Shown here one piece after another: positions 44,974 to 54,008 of a stretch of DNA of 64,000 nt. Where the stretch lies: contig NZ_CP099490.1 of NCBI RefSeq assembly GCF_023923205.1, forward strand, positions 1,426,001 through 1,490,000, in the 5' to 3' direction. Source of the stretch: Ornithinimicrobium cryptoxanthini. GTDB lineage: Bacteria; Actinomycetota; Actinomycetes; Actinomycetales; Dermatophilaceae. A program made the translations under genes and the position numbers. Position 1 is the first letter of the stretch. Every line of letters starts with the position of its first letter. The notes under the pieces are model-generated. The model saw nothing but the letters and a program-made list of their open reading frames with translations. It was not told the origin of the DNA and did no database searches.

Positions 44974-46359
44974 ATGGGTCGGGCCGAGTCCGAGAGCACC
45001 GCCGCGCTCGACCGCGCCCACACCAAGGCTCTCGCGTGGCTGTCCTCCCTCGATGAGCGACCGGTCCCGGCGCAGGCCTCCGTCGAGGAGATGATCGCCG
45101 CGCTGGAGCCCGAGCTGCCCACCGGGAGCACCTCGGCAGAGGAGGTCATCGCACTGCTCGGTGACGCAGCGCCACCCGGCCTGGTCGCGATGCCGTCCGG
45201 GAGGTTCTTCGGCTTCGTCATCGGCGGCACCCATCCGGCGGGACTGGCTGCGGACTGGCTGGTGTCGGCCTGGGACCAGAACAGCGCGTTGTATGCCGTG
45301 ACTCCCACCCACTCGGCACTGGAACGGATCACCAAGGACTGGCTGCTGGACCTGCTCGGCCTGCCGGGTTCGGCGGACGTCGGGTTCGTGACCGGCGGCA
45401 CGATGGCCAACTTCACCTGCCTGGCCGCCGCGCGTGATGCCCTTCTGCGACAGGCCGGCTGGGACGTCGCGCAGCACGGGCTGGCCGGTGCCCCCAGAGT
45501 GCGGGTGATTGCCGGCGCAGAACGCCACGACACGATCGACCTGTCGCTGCGCATGCTCGGACTCGGAGCACCGGACCTCGTGGCCGTCGACGAGCAGGGC
45601 CGGTTGCGCGTGGATGCCCTGCGTGAGGCTCTGGAGGGGGCCTCGGGGCCGGTCTGCGTCTGCCTGCAGGCCGGCAACATCCACTCCGGTGCCTGTGATC
45701 CGATGACCGAGGCGATCGCGGTGGCGCACGAGGCTGGCGCCTGGGTGCACGTCGATGGTGCCTTCGGCCTGTGGGCCGCCGCGTCGGAGCGGACCCGGCA
45801 CCTGGTGGCGGGGATGGAGGCTGCGGACTCCTGGAGCACGGATGCGCACAAGACCCTGAACGTTCCCTATGACTGCGGCATCGCGATCGTTGCTGCCCCG
45901 GCCGCACTGCACGCGGCAATGGGGATGCACGGCGACTACCTCATTGCGGATGACCAGGCCCGCGACCCACTGGAGACCGTGCCCGAACTGTCCCGGCGGG
46001 GCCGAGTTGTCCCGGTGTGGGCGGTCCTGCGCACCCTGGGGCGATCCGGGGTCGCCGAGCTCGTCGATCGGCTGTGCGGTCATGCCCGGGCCTTCGAGGT
46101 GCAGATCGCCGAGATCCCCGGGTGCACGGTGCTCAACGAGGTCGTCTTCACCCAGGTGAGCCTGGCCCTGCAGGATGATGCGGCGACCAGCCGGGCGGTC
46201 GAGCGCATCATGGCCGACGGCGAGTGCTGGATGACCGGGTCCCGGTGGCGCGACCGCGCCGTGGTGCGGATCTCGGTGAGCAACTGGTCGACCACGGAGG
46301 ATGACGTCCGGCGCAGCGTTGCGGCCCTGCGGAGGGCGAGTGCGACATCCCAGACGTGA
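44974..46359 (+). CDS. Group II PLP-dependent amino acid decarboxylase
   Basis: A 461-residue decarboxylase of the DOPA/glutamate/tryptophan type. PLP lysine K293 lies in STDAHKTLNVPYDCG; HVDGAFGLWAA carries the Asp that pairs with the PLP nitrogen. FVTGGTMANFTCLAAAR near 140 is the phosphate-binding loop. Substrate cannot be fixed; aromatic amino acids are common for this subgroup. Rightward after the kinase, apparently leaderless. Confidence 0.87.
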   Translation: MGRAESESTAALDRAHTKALAWLSSLDERPVPAQASVEEMIAALEPELPTGSTSAEEVIALLGDAAPPGLVAMPSGRFFGFVIGGTHPAGLAADWLVSAWDQNSALYAVTPTHSALERITKDWLLDLLGLPGSADVGFVTGGTMANFTCLAAARDALLRQAGWDVAQHGLAGAPRVRVIAGAERHDTIDLSLRMLGLGAPDLVAVDEQGRLRVDALREALEGASGPVCVCLQAGNIHSGACDPMTEAIAVAHEAGAWVHVDGAFGLWAAASERTRHLVAGMEAADSWSTDAHKTLNVPYDCGIAIVAAPAALHAAMGMHGDYLIADDQARDPLETVPELSRRGRVVPVWAVLRTLGRSGVAELVDRLCGHARAFEVQIAEIPGCTVLNEVVFTQVSLALQDDAATSRAVERIMADGECWMTGSRWRDRAVVRISVSNWSTTEDDVRRSVAALRRASATSQT

Positions 46360-46411
46360 GCTGGCGTGTGGCCCGCCTCCAGGAGATGAACCCGACGGCC
46401 ACCAACCGGAC

Positions 46412-46429
46412 GGGACGCTGCGGCGTCCC
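46412..46429 (+). other. Hairpin just before the cell-wall protein start
   Basis: GGGACGC/GCGTCCC with a 4-base loop ends six bases before the ATG at 46436, in the place of a ribosome-binding site. It is either a terminator for the decarboxylase or a translational control element; position favours the latter. Confidence 0.45.
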
Positions 46430-46435
46430 AGTGGC

Positions 46436-48184
46436 ATGAAGACCTTCCGCTCACTGGCGACCGGTGCGGTCGCGACGGTGCTCGTGCTGGCCTGCAGCCT
46501 CTCCCAGGGGGCGGTCGCAGACTCACCGACGGCAGTTGCAGGTTCATCACCTGCAGCCGACGCCACCCCCACGGCGGGGGACCTCAGCTTCTCTGTCGAG
46601 CGTCTCGCGGGCTCCAACCGCTATGCCACGGCAGCGGCCATCAGTCGCGAGTTCTTTGCCCCCGGAGTGCCCGTAGCCGTGGTTGCGACGGGAGCCAACT
46701 ACCCCGACGGGCTCGCTGCGGGCCCGGTCGCGGACCAGTTGGGTGGCCCAGTCCTGTTCGTGACGGCCACCGGGGTCCCGGCAGCCACCCGGACCGAGCT
46801 GCTGCGCCTGAAGCCGCAGCGGATCGTGGTCGCCGGTGGCACCACCACGATCTCCGCCGCAGTGCGCGCAGAGCTGGACACGCTCACGGCCGGGGCAGCC
46901 ACGCGCGTCGCCGGCGCCACCCGCTATGAGACGGCCGCAGAGCTGTCCGAGCACGCCTTCCCGAGCGGGGCGAACATCGCCTATCTCGCAACCGGCACGT
47001 CGTTCCCGGACGCGCTCACCGGTGGTGCCGCCGCCGGCATCCAGGACGCACCCATGCTCCTGACCGCCCCCACGTCGCTGCCGGCGGCCACGCGAGCCGA
47101 GCTCGTCCGACTCAACCCGGACCGGATCATGCTGCTCGGCGGCACCACCTCGATCTCGACCGCGGTCGCCCTGGAGGTGAACGAGATCGCCACCGCCGAG
47201 CGGGTGGCCGGCGCCAACCGCTACAGCACCGCCCTCGCGGTCTCCCAGCGTGTCTTCGGCCCGAACCGGCCGGGCATCATGCTCGCGACCGGCCGCGACT
47301 GGCCCGACTCGTTGGCCGCCGGGGCCGCCGTCAACCAGACCAGGGGTCCGATCCTGCTGTCGACGGGGTCCGCGCTGCCCAGCGGCACCAACGCCGAGCT
47401 GACCCGGTTGGCCCCGGGCACGGCATACGTCCTGGGTGGCCGCACGGCGCAGACCAACGAGGTCCCGCGACTGGTGCAGCGGCGACTGGGGGTGTGCTGG
47501 TCGGGGACCAGGCCGACGGCCGGTGCCCAGGAGACGATCAGCAGCGTCCCCTCGGCGACCAAGCAGATCGCCTTCACCCTCGACATGGGAGGCCGCCTGG
47601 ACGGGGCGTCGCAGATCCTCGACTACCTGGTCGAGAACCAGGTGTGCACCACGTTCTTCCCCACCAGCATCATGGCCAACAGCCCCGAGGGGCGGCCGAT
47701 CATGGCCAAGATCGCGGCTCATCCCGAGCTGTTCGAGATCGGCAACCACACCGTGCACCACTGTGACCTCGTCAACGGTGGCGGTGGGTCGCCGAGCGGG
47801 GCCCCGTGCCAGGTGGCGATGACCCGCTCGTTCGTCCAGCACGAGCTCACCGATGCCGAGTCGGTGCTGGAGTCGCTCGCCGGGATGCCCGCCAACCCCT
47901 ACTGGCGCCCGCCGTTCGGGTCGCACAACGCGACCGTGCGCGGTTGGGTGGCCGACGTCGGCTACACCAAGACGATCTATTGGTCCCGCGACACGATCGA
48001 CTGGGACCCGGCGACGACCACGCAGCAGATCATCAACCGCACGACGGTGCCCGCGCCGCCGGCCGGGACGATCGTGCTGGCCCACCTCGGCGGCTACAAC
48101 ACCCCAGCCGCCCTGCCGACGATCGTCAGCACGCTGCGCTCGCAGGGCTACACGTTCACGACGCTGTCGGACATGCGGGACTGA
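46436..48184 (+). CDS. Exported polysaccharide deacetylase with three cell-wall-binding repeats
   Basis: A 582-residue surface protein. Signal peptide to about residue 28; three cell-wall-binding type 2 repeats follow, starting RLAGSNRYATAA, RVAGATRYETAA and RVAGANRYSTAL. From about residue 380 comes a NodB-type CE4 domain: motif 1 is FTLDMGGR, motif 2 HTVHH, motif 3 RPPFGSHN, motif 4 near SRDTIDWD, motif 5 IVLAHL. The second Asp of the usual DD pair in motif 1 is Met, so the metal site is altered. Likely acts on peptidoglycan or a wall glycan. Confidence 0.85.
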   Translation: MKTFRSLATGAVATVLVLACSLSQGAVADSPTAVAGSSPAADATPTAGDLSFSVERLAGSNRYATAAAISREFFAPGVPVAVVATGANYPDGLAAGPVADQLGGPVLFVTATGVPAATRTELLRLKPQRIVVAGGTTTISAAVRAELDTLTAGAATRVAGATRYETAAELSEHAFPSGANIAYLATGTSFPDALTGGAAAGIQDAPMLLTAPTSLPAATRAELVRLNPDRIMLLGGTTSISTAVALEVNEIATAERVAGANRYSTALAVSQRVFGPNRPGIMLATGRDWPDSLAAGAAVNQTRGPILLSTGSALPSGTNAELTRLAPGTAYVLGGRTAQTNEVPRLVQRRLGVCWSGTRPTAGAQETISSVPSATKQIAFTLDMGGRLDGASQILDYLVENQVCTTFFPTSIMANSPEGRPIMAKIAAHPELFEIGNHTVHHCDLVNGGGGSPSGAPCQVAMTRSFVQHELTDAESVLESLAGMPANPYWRPPFGSHNATVRGWVADVGYTKTIYWSRDTIDWDPATTTQQIINRTTVPAPPAGTIVLAHLGGYNTPAALPTIVSTLRSQGYTFTTLSDMRD

Positions 48185-48207
48185 GGTCGGTCGCGCCGGA
48201 CGGTTCG

Positions 48208-48258
48208 GCTCGTGGGGAAGGTCGGTGTTGTTGGGGTGCGCCGGACTGACCCACGAGC
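48208..48258. terminator. Weak convergent terminator candidate
   Basis: GCTCGTGGG (48208-48216) pairs with CCCACGAGC (48250-48258) across a 33-base loop, between the deacetylase and the convergent nitroreductase. GCGCCGGA occurs twice beside it (48193 and 48238). Confidence 0.3.
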
Positions 48259-48267
48259 GGTTGCAGG

Positions 48268-48888
48268 TCAGCCCAGCTCGAGCGGCGTGCCGAACCGCCC
48301 GGCATGAGCGACCTGCTCCACCGGGCGGCGGCCGCGTCGCAGGCTCGGGCTCCTGCGGTCGGGCGCGGGATAGCCCAGGGCCACGACGCCGACCAGGTTG
48401 CGGTCGGCCGGGATCGCCAGCGCCTCCCGGGCCGCCTCGAGGTGCTCGACAGGGAGCCCGAAGAAGAGTCCGCCGAGCTCCTCGTCGACGGCCGTGAGCA
48501 GCATCAGCAGGGCGGCCATGCCGGTGTCGACGTCCCAGTAGGGCACCGGCCACCGCGCCTCGTCCCGGTCGGTCCACCCCTTGTCCGACTCGGCATAGCG
48601 GTCCAGATAGGCGCCCGGGCTCGAGCAGCAGACGATCAGGCACGGCGCGTGGCGTATGCCGAGCAGCCAGTTGTCCGGCTCGCTCGCCGGGTCGGTGGTC
48701 GCCGCCCAGAAGGCCTCCCGCTCCGCAGCCGTGCGCAGCACCACGAAGTCCCAGCCCTGCGAGAAGCCGGCGCTCGGCGCGCGCACCGCGTGGTCCAGCA
48801 CGGTGGCGAGGACGTCGTTCGGGACGGCCCTGTTCGGGTCGTAGTTGCGAACCATCCGTCTGCGCCGCACCACCTGGGAGAACTCCAT
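48268..48888 (-). CDS. Nitroreductase-family FMN protein
   Basis: A 206-residue flavoprotein. RRRRMVRNYD at the start contacts FMN phosphate; RAPSAGFSQGWDFVVL and a late GLPVEHLEAAREAL with NLVGVVALGYP fit the family. The ATG at 48888 is chosen because upstream sequence runs into the repeat array. Reaction not fixed: NAD(P)H-dependent reduction of nitro compounds, quinones or F420-like roles are all possible. Confidence 0.82.
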   Translation of the reverse strand: MEFSQVVRRRRMVRNYDPNRAVPNDVLATVLDHAVRAPSAGFSQGWDFVVLRTAAEREAFWAATTDPASEPDNWLLGIRHAPCLIVCCSSPGAYLDRYAESDKGWTDRDEARWPVPYWDVDTGMAALLMLLTAVDEELGGLFFGLPVEHLEAAREALAIPADRNLVGVVALGYPAPDRRSPSLRRGRRPVEQVAHAGRFGTPLELG

Positions 48889-48984
48889 GCCCCATTGTTG
48901 CCCGGCACGGGCGCGCTGTTGGACGGCGCGTGTTGGACGGCACGGTGCGGGACGGCGCGGCGTGTCACGGCAGTCACTCTGCTC

Positions 48985-49165
48985 ACACCTCGACGTCCAA
49001 GTGCATGCGCCCCACACGCGATTCCCGGGCTCTGTGTGAAGGATCCGTCCCAGTGCATGCATCCTTCACGCCGATGCCGGGCTCTGTGTGAAGGATCCGT
49101 CCGAGTGCATTCATCCTTCACGCGACTTTCGGGTTCTGATCCCGCGTGAAGGATCCGTCCAACTG
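48985..49165. repeat. Intergenic repeat array, family A (four units)
   Basis: The 394-bp gap 48889-49282 contains no gene but holds four units of about 52-58 bp, anchored by GTCC at 48994, 49047, 49099 and 49157. Units contain GTGAAGGATCCGTCC, AGTGCAT and CCGGGCTCTG. In two units GTGAAGGAT pairs with ATCCTTCAC across 16 bases (49036-49069 and 49088-49121), so each can form a hairpin. The first and last units are degraded. The same elements, inverted, lie at 2961-3039. Confidence 0.75.
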
Positions 49166-49282
49166 CGGTGGCGGGGAGCGTTAGTCCTACTGACGCTCAC
49201 GGGTGCGTCACGGACCTGACGGCCACCCTCGCACCCACGGTGAGGCACCAACCCGGCAGACTGGTGCGGCGTCATACTCGAT

Positions 49283-49831
49283 ATGACAGCAGTCCTGTCC
49301 CGACCCGCCCGGGTGATCGGAGGCCGCGTGGCACACTCCACGGACCCCATCGAGAGTGCCGTGCACGAGGTCTTCGTCGCGCACTACGGGCGGCTGGCCG
49401 GCTGGGCCGCGCACCTGCTGGGGGACCGGGAGCTGGGGCACGACGTGGCGACGGAGGCCTTCACCCGGCTGCTGTCGCACTGGCAACGCGTCGATGACCC
49501 GCGCCCGTGGCTCTATGCCACGGCCGGCAACCTGGTGCGCGACCACTGGCGCAAACGGGGGCGCGAGGCGAAGGCCTACGAGCTCTATCAGGGCGGGCGT
49601 CCCGACCCCGAGCAGGCTCGGCCGGGGCCGGACCAGGCACAGCTGCTCAGCGTGCGGGAGGCCGTGGAGGCGCTGCCAGACCGGATGCGGCTGCCGGTGC
49701 TGCTCTTCTATTTCGCCGACCTGTCGGTGGCCGACGTGGCGCGCCAGCTCGGCCGCTCCGAGGGAGCGGTCAAACGGGACCTGTACGACGCGCGCGCCAG
49801 GCTCGCCATGACGCTGGAGGAGGCACGATGA
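49283..49831 (+). CDS. ECF-type RNA polymerase sigma factor
   Basis: A 182-residue sigma-70 family protein with region 2 (about 28-95, ending PWLYATAGNLVRDHWRKRGR) and region 4 (about 125-178, LSVADVARQLGRSEGAVKRDLYDARARL). A -10-like CATACT ends four bases before the ATG, and there is no ribosome site, so the message is probably leaderless. The ATGA overlap with the next gene points to a sigma factor plus membrane regulator pair. Confidence 0.9.
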   Translation: MTAVLSRPARVIGGRVAHSTDPIESAVHEVFVAHYGRLAGWAAHLLGDRELGHDVATEAFTRLLSHWQRVDDPRPWLYATAGNLVRDHWRKRGREAKAYELYQGGRPDPEQARPGPDQAQLLSVREAVEALPDRMRLPVLLFYFADLSVADVARQLGRSEGAVKRDLYDARARLAMTLEEAR

Positions 49832-51285
49832 ACGCTCAGTGGCCGGGCGAGGACCGGGAGACCGGACGCGATCCCGTCGAGGAGTTCTTCGCGGCGCACC
49901 GGGCCCAGATCCAGGACCAGGACCCGGACGAGTTGACCTGGCAGCGGATCAGGGACGGGCGGCGGCGGGCGCGCTCGCACCGCGGCGCGTGGGCCGGTGG
50001 CCTCGTCGCTGCTGCGGCGGCACTGGCGGTCGTGTTCGGGCCGAGCCTGGTCCCCGACGCCGACCTCCCGGACGTAGCCGGGCCCGCGACCAGCGTGACG
50101 GACCCGAGCCCGACGGACCCCAGCGCGACGGACCCGAGCGTGACCGACCCGGGGCTGACGGACCCCAGCGCGACCGACCCCAGCGCGACCGACCCTGGGG
50201 AGACAGAGTCCGGCGACCCCACCGACAGTGCGGCAGAGACGGTGAGCACGCCGGTCCCCGAGGGGGAGATCCCCGACGGCGCGTGGTTCACCGACACCAC
50301 CACCGCCGACCCGACACCGGACACCGACTCCGGCGTGCGCCTCGGGCTGGTCGCCCGGGACTGCCCCGCCAACGGCTTCTGCGCCATGCTGGTGCGCTCG
50401 GCCGATGGTGGGATCACCTGGGCGCCGCAGGCTGACCTCGAGCAGCTGGGCCTGGTCGACCGCGTGCTCTTCAACGACCAGCAGCGCGGCTGGGCGTGGG
50501 GCGCCAAGGCGCCGCTCTGGGCCACGACCGACGGTGGCGCGACCTGGAGCACCGTCGCGACCGGTGCCAGACGCGTGCTGGACGTGTCCGTGCGTGACGA
50601 CGTGCTGCTCGCGACGACCGCGACCGACCAGCGGTGCACTACCAGCCCCTGCCCGCTGCCCGACGTGTCCGTCGTGCTCACCGACCCGCTCGACACCGAC
50701 TGGAGCGACGGCGTCGCCCACGACGCCGGCCCGGCCGCCACCGCTGAGGTGCTCGAGGCCGGGACCACCCGCTATGTCACGACCACGAACGCGACAGGGC
50801 AGGTGACCAGCCTGCGGCTGCAGGACGGACGGCTGGAGGCGACGGCGGAGCTCAGCGAGTGCGCGGCCGGACCGGTCGCCGTCACCGTCTCCATGGCCAC
50901 CCCGGAGCACCTGGTCGCGCTCTGCGACGACGAGCGCGGGATCGCCGTGCAGGAGAGCGCCAACGGTGGCCGTTCCTGGACACCGGGCAATGTCATCGTC
51001 CCCTCGTTCGTGCTCGGAGAGCAGCCCCCGCTGCTGGCCTCCCTCGACAGTGAGCACCTGTTGCTGGTGGGGGAGGGCAACCACGCTCTGACCACCGACG
51101 GTGGCCAGACGTGGACCGCCGAGGAGTTCCTGCCCGGCGCGAGCGCCCGGCCGGAGCGGATCGAGGTGACCCAGTTCCAGGAGATCGTCGTCTATCCCAC
51201 CCAGGGGCGGGGTGACCCCGACCTGGGCTACTGGCGCTCTGGTGACTGGGGCGCCACCTGGGACGTGGTGGCGCCTCAGCAGTGA
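49828..51285 (+). CDS. Membrane-anchored beta-propeller protein, putative sigma regulator
   Basis: A 485-residue protein: about 50 cytoplasmic residues rich in charge, one helix (about 54-70), a linker made of TDPS/TDPG repeats (about 90-130), then an outer domain with BNR/Asp-box-like repeats (SADGGITWAP, TTDGGATWS, SANGGRSWTP, TTDGGQTWT, SGDWGATWD). Fold is probably a beta-propeller. It overlaps the sigma gene by ATGA, so it is likely its anti-sigma or sensor; the short N-terminus has no anti-sigma motif I can name, and the role is inferred from position. Confidence 0.72.
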   Translation: MNAQWPGEDRETGRDPVEEFFAAHRAQIQDQDPDELTWQRIRDGRRRARSHRGAWAGGLVAAAAALAVVFGPSLVPDADLPDVAGPATSVTDPSPTDPSATDPSVTDPGLTDPSATDPSATDPGETESGDPTDSAAETVSTPVPEGEIPDGAWFTDTTTADPTPDTDSGVRLGLVARDCPANGFCAMLVRSADGGITWAPQADLEQLGLVDRVLFNDQQRGWAWGAKAPLWATTDGGATWSTVATGARRVLDVSVRDDVLLATTATDQRCTTSPCPLPDVSVVLTDPLDTDWSDGVAHDAGPAATAEVLEAGTTRYVTTTNATGQVTSLRLQDGRLEATAELSECAAGPVAVTVSMATPEHLVALCDDERGIAVQESANGGRSWTPGNVIVPSFVLGEQPPLLASLDSEHLLLVGEGNHALTTDGGQTWTAEEFLPGASARPERIEVTQFQEIVVYPTQGRGDPDLGYWRSGDWGATWDVVAPQQ

Positions 51286-51356
51286 GTCGGTGGTCGTTCA
51301 CCAACGTGCCGTGACCCGTCACGCACGGGCCGAGGATGATCGGGCATGCTGGGTCC

Positions 51357-53993
51357 ATGATCGACGTGCCTCCGGGATATCCGCGCGAGTGGGAGGCGGA
51401 CGTGGTGCTCTCGGACGGCTCCGTGGCGCACGTCCGGCCGATCGTGCCAGGTGATGTCGAGGGACTGCACGAGTTCCACTCCGGCCAGTCCGAGGAGTCC
51501 ATCTATCTGCGCTTCTTTGCCCCGCTGCGCCGGCTCTCGGACAAGGACGCCACGCGGTTCGCCACCGTGGACTATGACAAGCGGGTCGCGCTGGTGATGC
51601 TCATCGGTGACGAGATCGCCGGCATCGGCCGTTACGACCGCATCGAGGAGACCGGCTGGAGCTCGGCCGAGGTCGCGTTCAACGTCGCCGACAAGCACCA
51701 GGGCAGGGGCATCGGGTCGGTCCTGCTCGAGCACCTGGCCGCGATTGGGCGCGAGTCGGGCGTGGCGCTCTTCGTCGCCGACGTCCTGCCCCAGAACCGC
51801 AAGATGATCAACGTCTTCCAGGACGCCGGCTATGAGGTCAGCCACGAGTTCGAGGACGGGGTCATCGTGGTCAGCTTCGCGATCGAGCCCACCGAGGCCT
51901 CGCGCGCGGTGGAGCTGTCGCGCGAGCACCGGTCCGAGGCGCGCAGCATGCGCCGGGTCCTGCACCCGTCGTCGGTGGTGGTGGTCGGGGCGAGCCGTCG
52001 CCCGGGGTCCGTCGGCGGGGGACTCGTGCGCCACATGCGGGAGGGCGGCTTCGCCGGTGACCTGTATGTCGTCAACCATGCTGCCGAGGAGGTCGCCGGC
52101 CTCAAGACGTGGTCCAGCGTCTCGCAGATCGGGTCCCCGATCGACCTGGCGCTCATCGCCGTGCCGGCTGCGGAGGTGCCCAGCGTCGTGCGCGAGTGCG
52201 CCTTTGCTGGCGTCGGGGCGGTCGTGGTCGTCAGCGCCGGGTTCGCCGAGGCGGGTGAGGAGGGGGTCGAGCTGCAGCGGCAGCTCCTGGCCACCGCGCG
52301 CACCCACGGTCTGCGGGTGCTGGGTCCCAACTCGTTCGGTCTGATCAACACCACCGAGGGCGTCAGCCTCAACGCCTCGCTCTCGCCCCAGATGCCGATG
52401 ATCGGCTCACTGGGGCTGTTTGCCCAGTCCGGCGCGCTGGCCATCGCGGTGCTCGCGTCGGCCGAGCGGCGCGGGCTGGGCATCTCCTCCTTCGCCTCGG
52501 CCGGCAACCGGGTCGACATCTCGGGCAACGACCTGATGCAGTACTGGATCGAGGACGAGGCGACAGCTGTCGTCGGCCTCTATCTGGAGTCCATGGGCAA
52601 CCCTCGCAAGTTCACCCGGATCTCGCGCCAGCTCTCCGCCGTCAAGCCGGTGATCGTCGTCAAGAGCGGCACCGGCCAGCACGCGGTGCCGGGCCACACG
52701 GTGCGCGCGACCCGCGAGCGGCCCGAGGCCTTCGCCGAGATGCTCAAGCAGAGCGGCGTCATCAGGGTGGAGAACACCCACCAGATGTTTGACGTCGCCC
52801 AGCTCGTCGTGCACCAGCCGCTGCCGCGGGGGCGCGCGATCGCGATCGTGACCAACTCCGACGCGCTCGGGATGCTGACCGCCGACGCAGCCGAGTCCTG
52901 GGACCTGACGATCACGCACGGGCCGGTGGCCCTGCCCAGCACGGCCACGGTGGCCGAGTTCAACGAGGCTCTTGAGGCAGCCCTCACCGACCCGGCCGTG
53001 GACAGCCTGGTGGCCTGCTTCATCCCACCGATCGTGACCAGCGACACCGAGGTCGTCGCGCAGGTGGAGCAGACCGTCGCGGCGCACGACAAGCCCTGTG
53101 TCGCCACCTTCCTCGGCATGCGGGGCGTGGCACCGGGCGGCTCCCTCCCGGCCTATCCGATGCCGGAGGACGCCGTGCGGGCGCTCGCGGCCGCCACCGA
53201 CTACGCCGCGTGGCGCGGACGGGAGCGGGGGGAGCGGGTGCGCCCCGGCGGAGTCAACCGGCGCCTTGCCCACGATGTGGTCGAGAGCGCCCTGGCCGGT
53301 GGTGGCGAGGGGCGGGAGATGACGGATGCCGAGGTCACCGACCTGCTGAGCGCCTACGGCATCGAGGTCGTGCCCTCCCAGCTGGTGCACACGGCTCAGG
53401 AGGCCGTCGACGCCGCCGCGCAGCTGGGCCGTCCGGTGGTCCTCAAGGCCACCAGCCCAGACCTGCGACACGGCACCGGGCACTACTGGATCCGCACCGA
53501 CCTGCAGAGCCCGGAGACCGTCGCCGACGCCTTTGCGGGTCTGTCTGCCGTGCTACGGCAGCGTGGGGACGACGGGATCGTGCTCCAGGAGATGGCGCCG
53601 GCCGGGGTCGTCGTCGAGATCACCTCGGCCGAGGACCCGCTCTTCGGGCCGGTTGTCGGGTTCGGGGTGGCCGGTGTTCCCTCCGACCTGCTCGGGGACG
53701 TGACCCACCGCTTCCCGCCGCTGACCAGCACCGACGTCGCCGACATGGTCTCGGGGGTGCGTGCCGCGCCGCTGCTGGACGGCTATCGCGGCACGGACCC
53801 CGTCGACCAGGTCGCGCTGCACGACCTGCTCGCCCGGGTCTCGGTGCTGGCCGACGACCTGCCCGAGGTCCAGCTCCTGCGGCTCAACCCGGTGGTGGCC
53901 CACCAGGGAGGCATCATGGTCCTCGGCGCGACCGCCCGGATCGCGCGGGACGAGGGCCGTGCCGACGCTGGTCGGCGCTCGCTCACCCGCTGA
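51357..53993 (+). CDS. GNAT acetyltransferase fused to NDP-forming acyl-CoA ligase-like protein (Pat-like)
   Basis: An 878-residue protein with domains in the order GNAT (about 20-185, DKHQGRGIGSVLLE), CoA-binding (about 205-300, SSVVVVGASRRPGSVG), succinyl-CoA-ligase-like (to about 480) and ATP-grasp (about 650-870). H447 in PGHTVRA matches the phospho-histidine region of ADP-forming acyl-CoA synthetases. Related proteins act as protein lysine acetyltransferases of the PatZ type. The ATG at 51357 is used; one at 51336 is also possible. Single gene. Confidence 0.85.
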   Translation: MIDVPPGYPREWEADVVLSDGSVAHVRPIVPGDVEGLHEFHSGQSEESIYLRFFAPLRRLSDKDATRFATVDYDKRVALVMLIGDEIAGIGRYDRIEETGWSSAEVAFNVADKHQGRGIGSVLLEHLAAIGRESGVALFVADVLPQNRKMINVFQDAGYEVSHEFEDGVIVVSFAIEPTEASRAVELSREHRSEARSMRRVLHPSSVVVVGASRRPGSVGGGLVRHMREGGFAGDLYVVNHAAEEVAGLKTWSSVSQIGSPIDLALIAVPAAEVPSVVRECAFAGVGAVVVVSAGFAEAGEEGVELQRQLLATARTHGLRVLGPNSFGLINTTEGVSLNASLSPQMPMIGSLGLFAQSGALAIAVLASAERRGLGISSFASAGNRVDISGNDLMQYWIEDEATAVVGLYLESMGNPRKFTRISRQLSAVKPVIVVKSGTGQHAVPGHTVRATRERPEAFAEMLKQSGVIRVENTHQMFDVAQLVVHQPLPRGRAIAIVTNSDALGMLTADAAESWDLTITHGPVALPSTATVAEFNEALEAALTDPAVDSLVACFIPPIVTSDTEVVAQVEQTVAAHDKPCVATFLGMRGVAPGGSLPAYPMPEDAVRALAAATDYAAWRGRERGERVRPGGVNRRLAHDVVESALAGGGEGREMTDAEVTDLLSAYGIEVVPSQLVHTAQEAVDAAAQLGRPVVLKATSPDLRHGTGHYWIRTDLQSPETVADAFAGLSAVLRQRGDDGIVLQEMAPAGVVVEITSAEDPLFGPVVGFGVAGVPSDLLGDVTHRFPPLTSTDVADMVSGVRAAPLLDGYRGTDPVDQVALHDLLARVSVLADDLPEVQLLRLNPVVAHQGGIMVLGATARIARDEGRADAGRRSLTR

Positions 53994-54008
53994 CGAACTG
54001 GCAGCAGG

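Noticed and set aside
46547..48943. Long open frame (798 codons) on the minus strand
   Set aside because: It is antisense to the deacetylase gene with its clear repeats and CE4 motifs; Arg/Gly/Pro-rich translation is typical of a high-GC shadow frame.
48889..49062. N-terminal extension of the nitroreductase
   Set aside because: The extension is translated repeat DNA; the family start MEFSQVVRRRR is at 48888.
48985..49165. Repeat array considered as a CRISPR
   Set aside because: Units lack constant repeat length with unique spacers, spacing is 52-58 bp with conservation throughout, and no cas gene is near.
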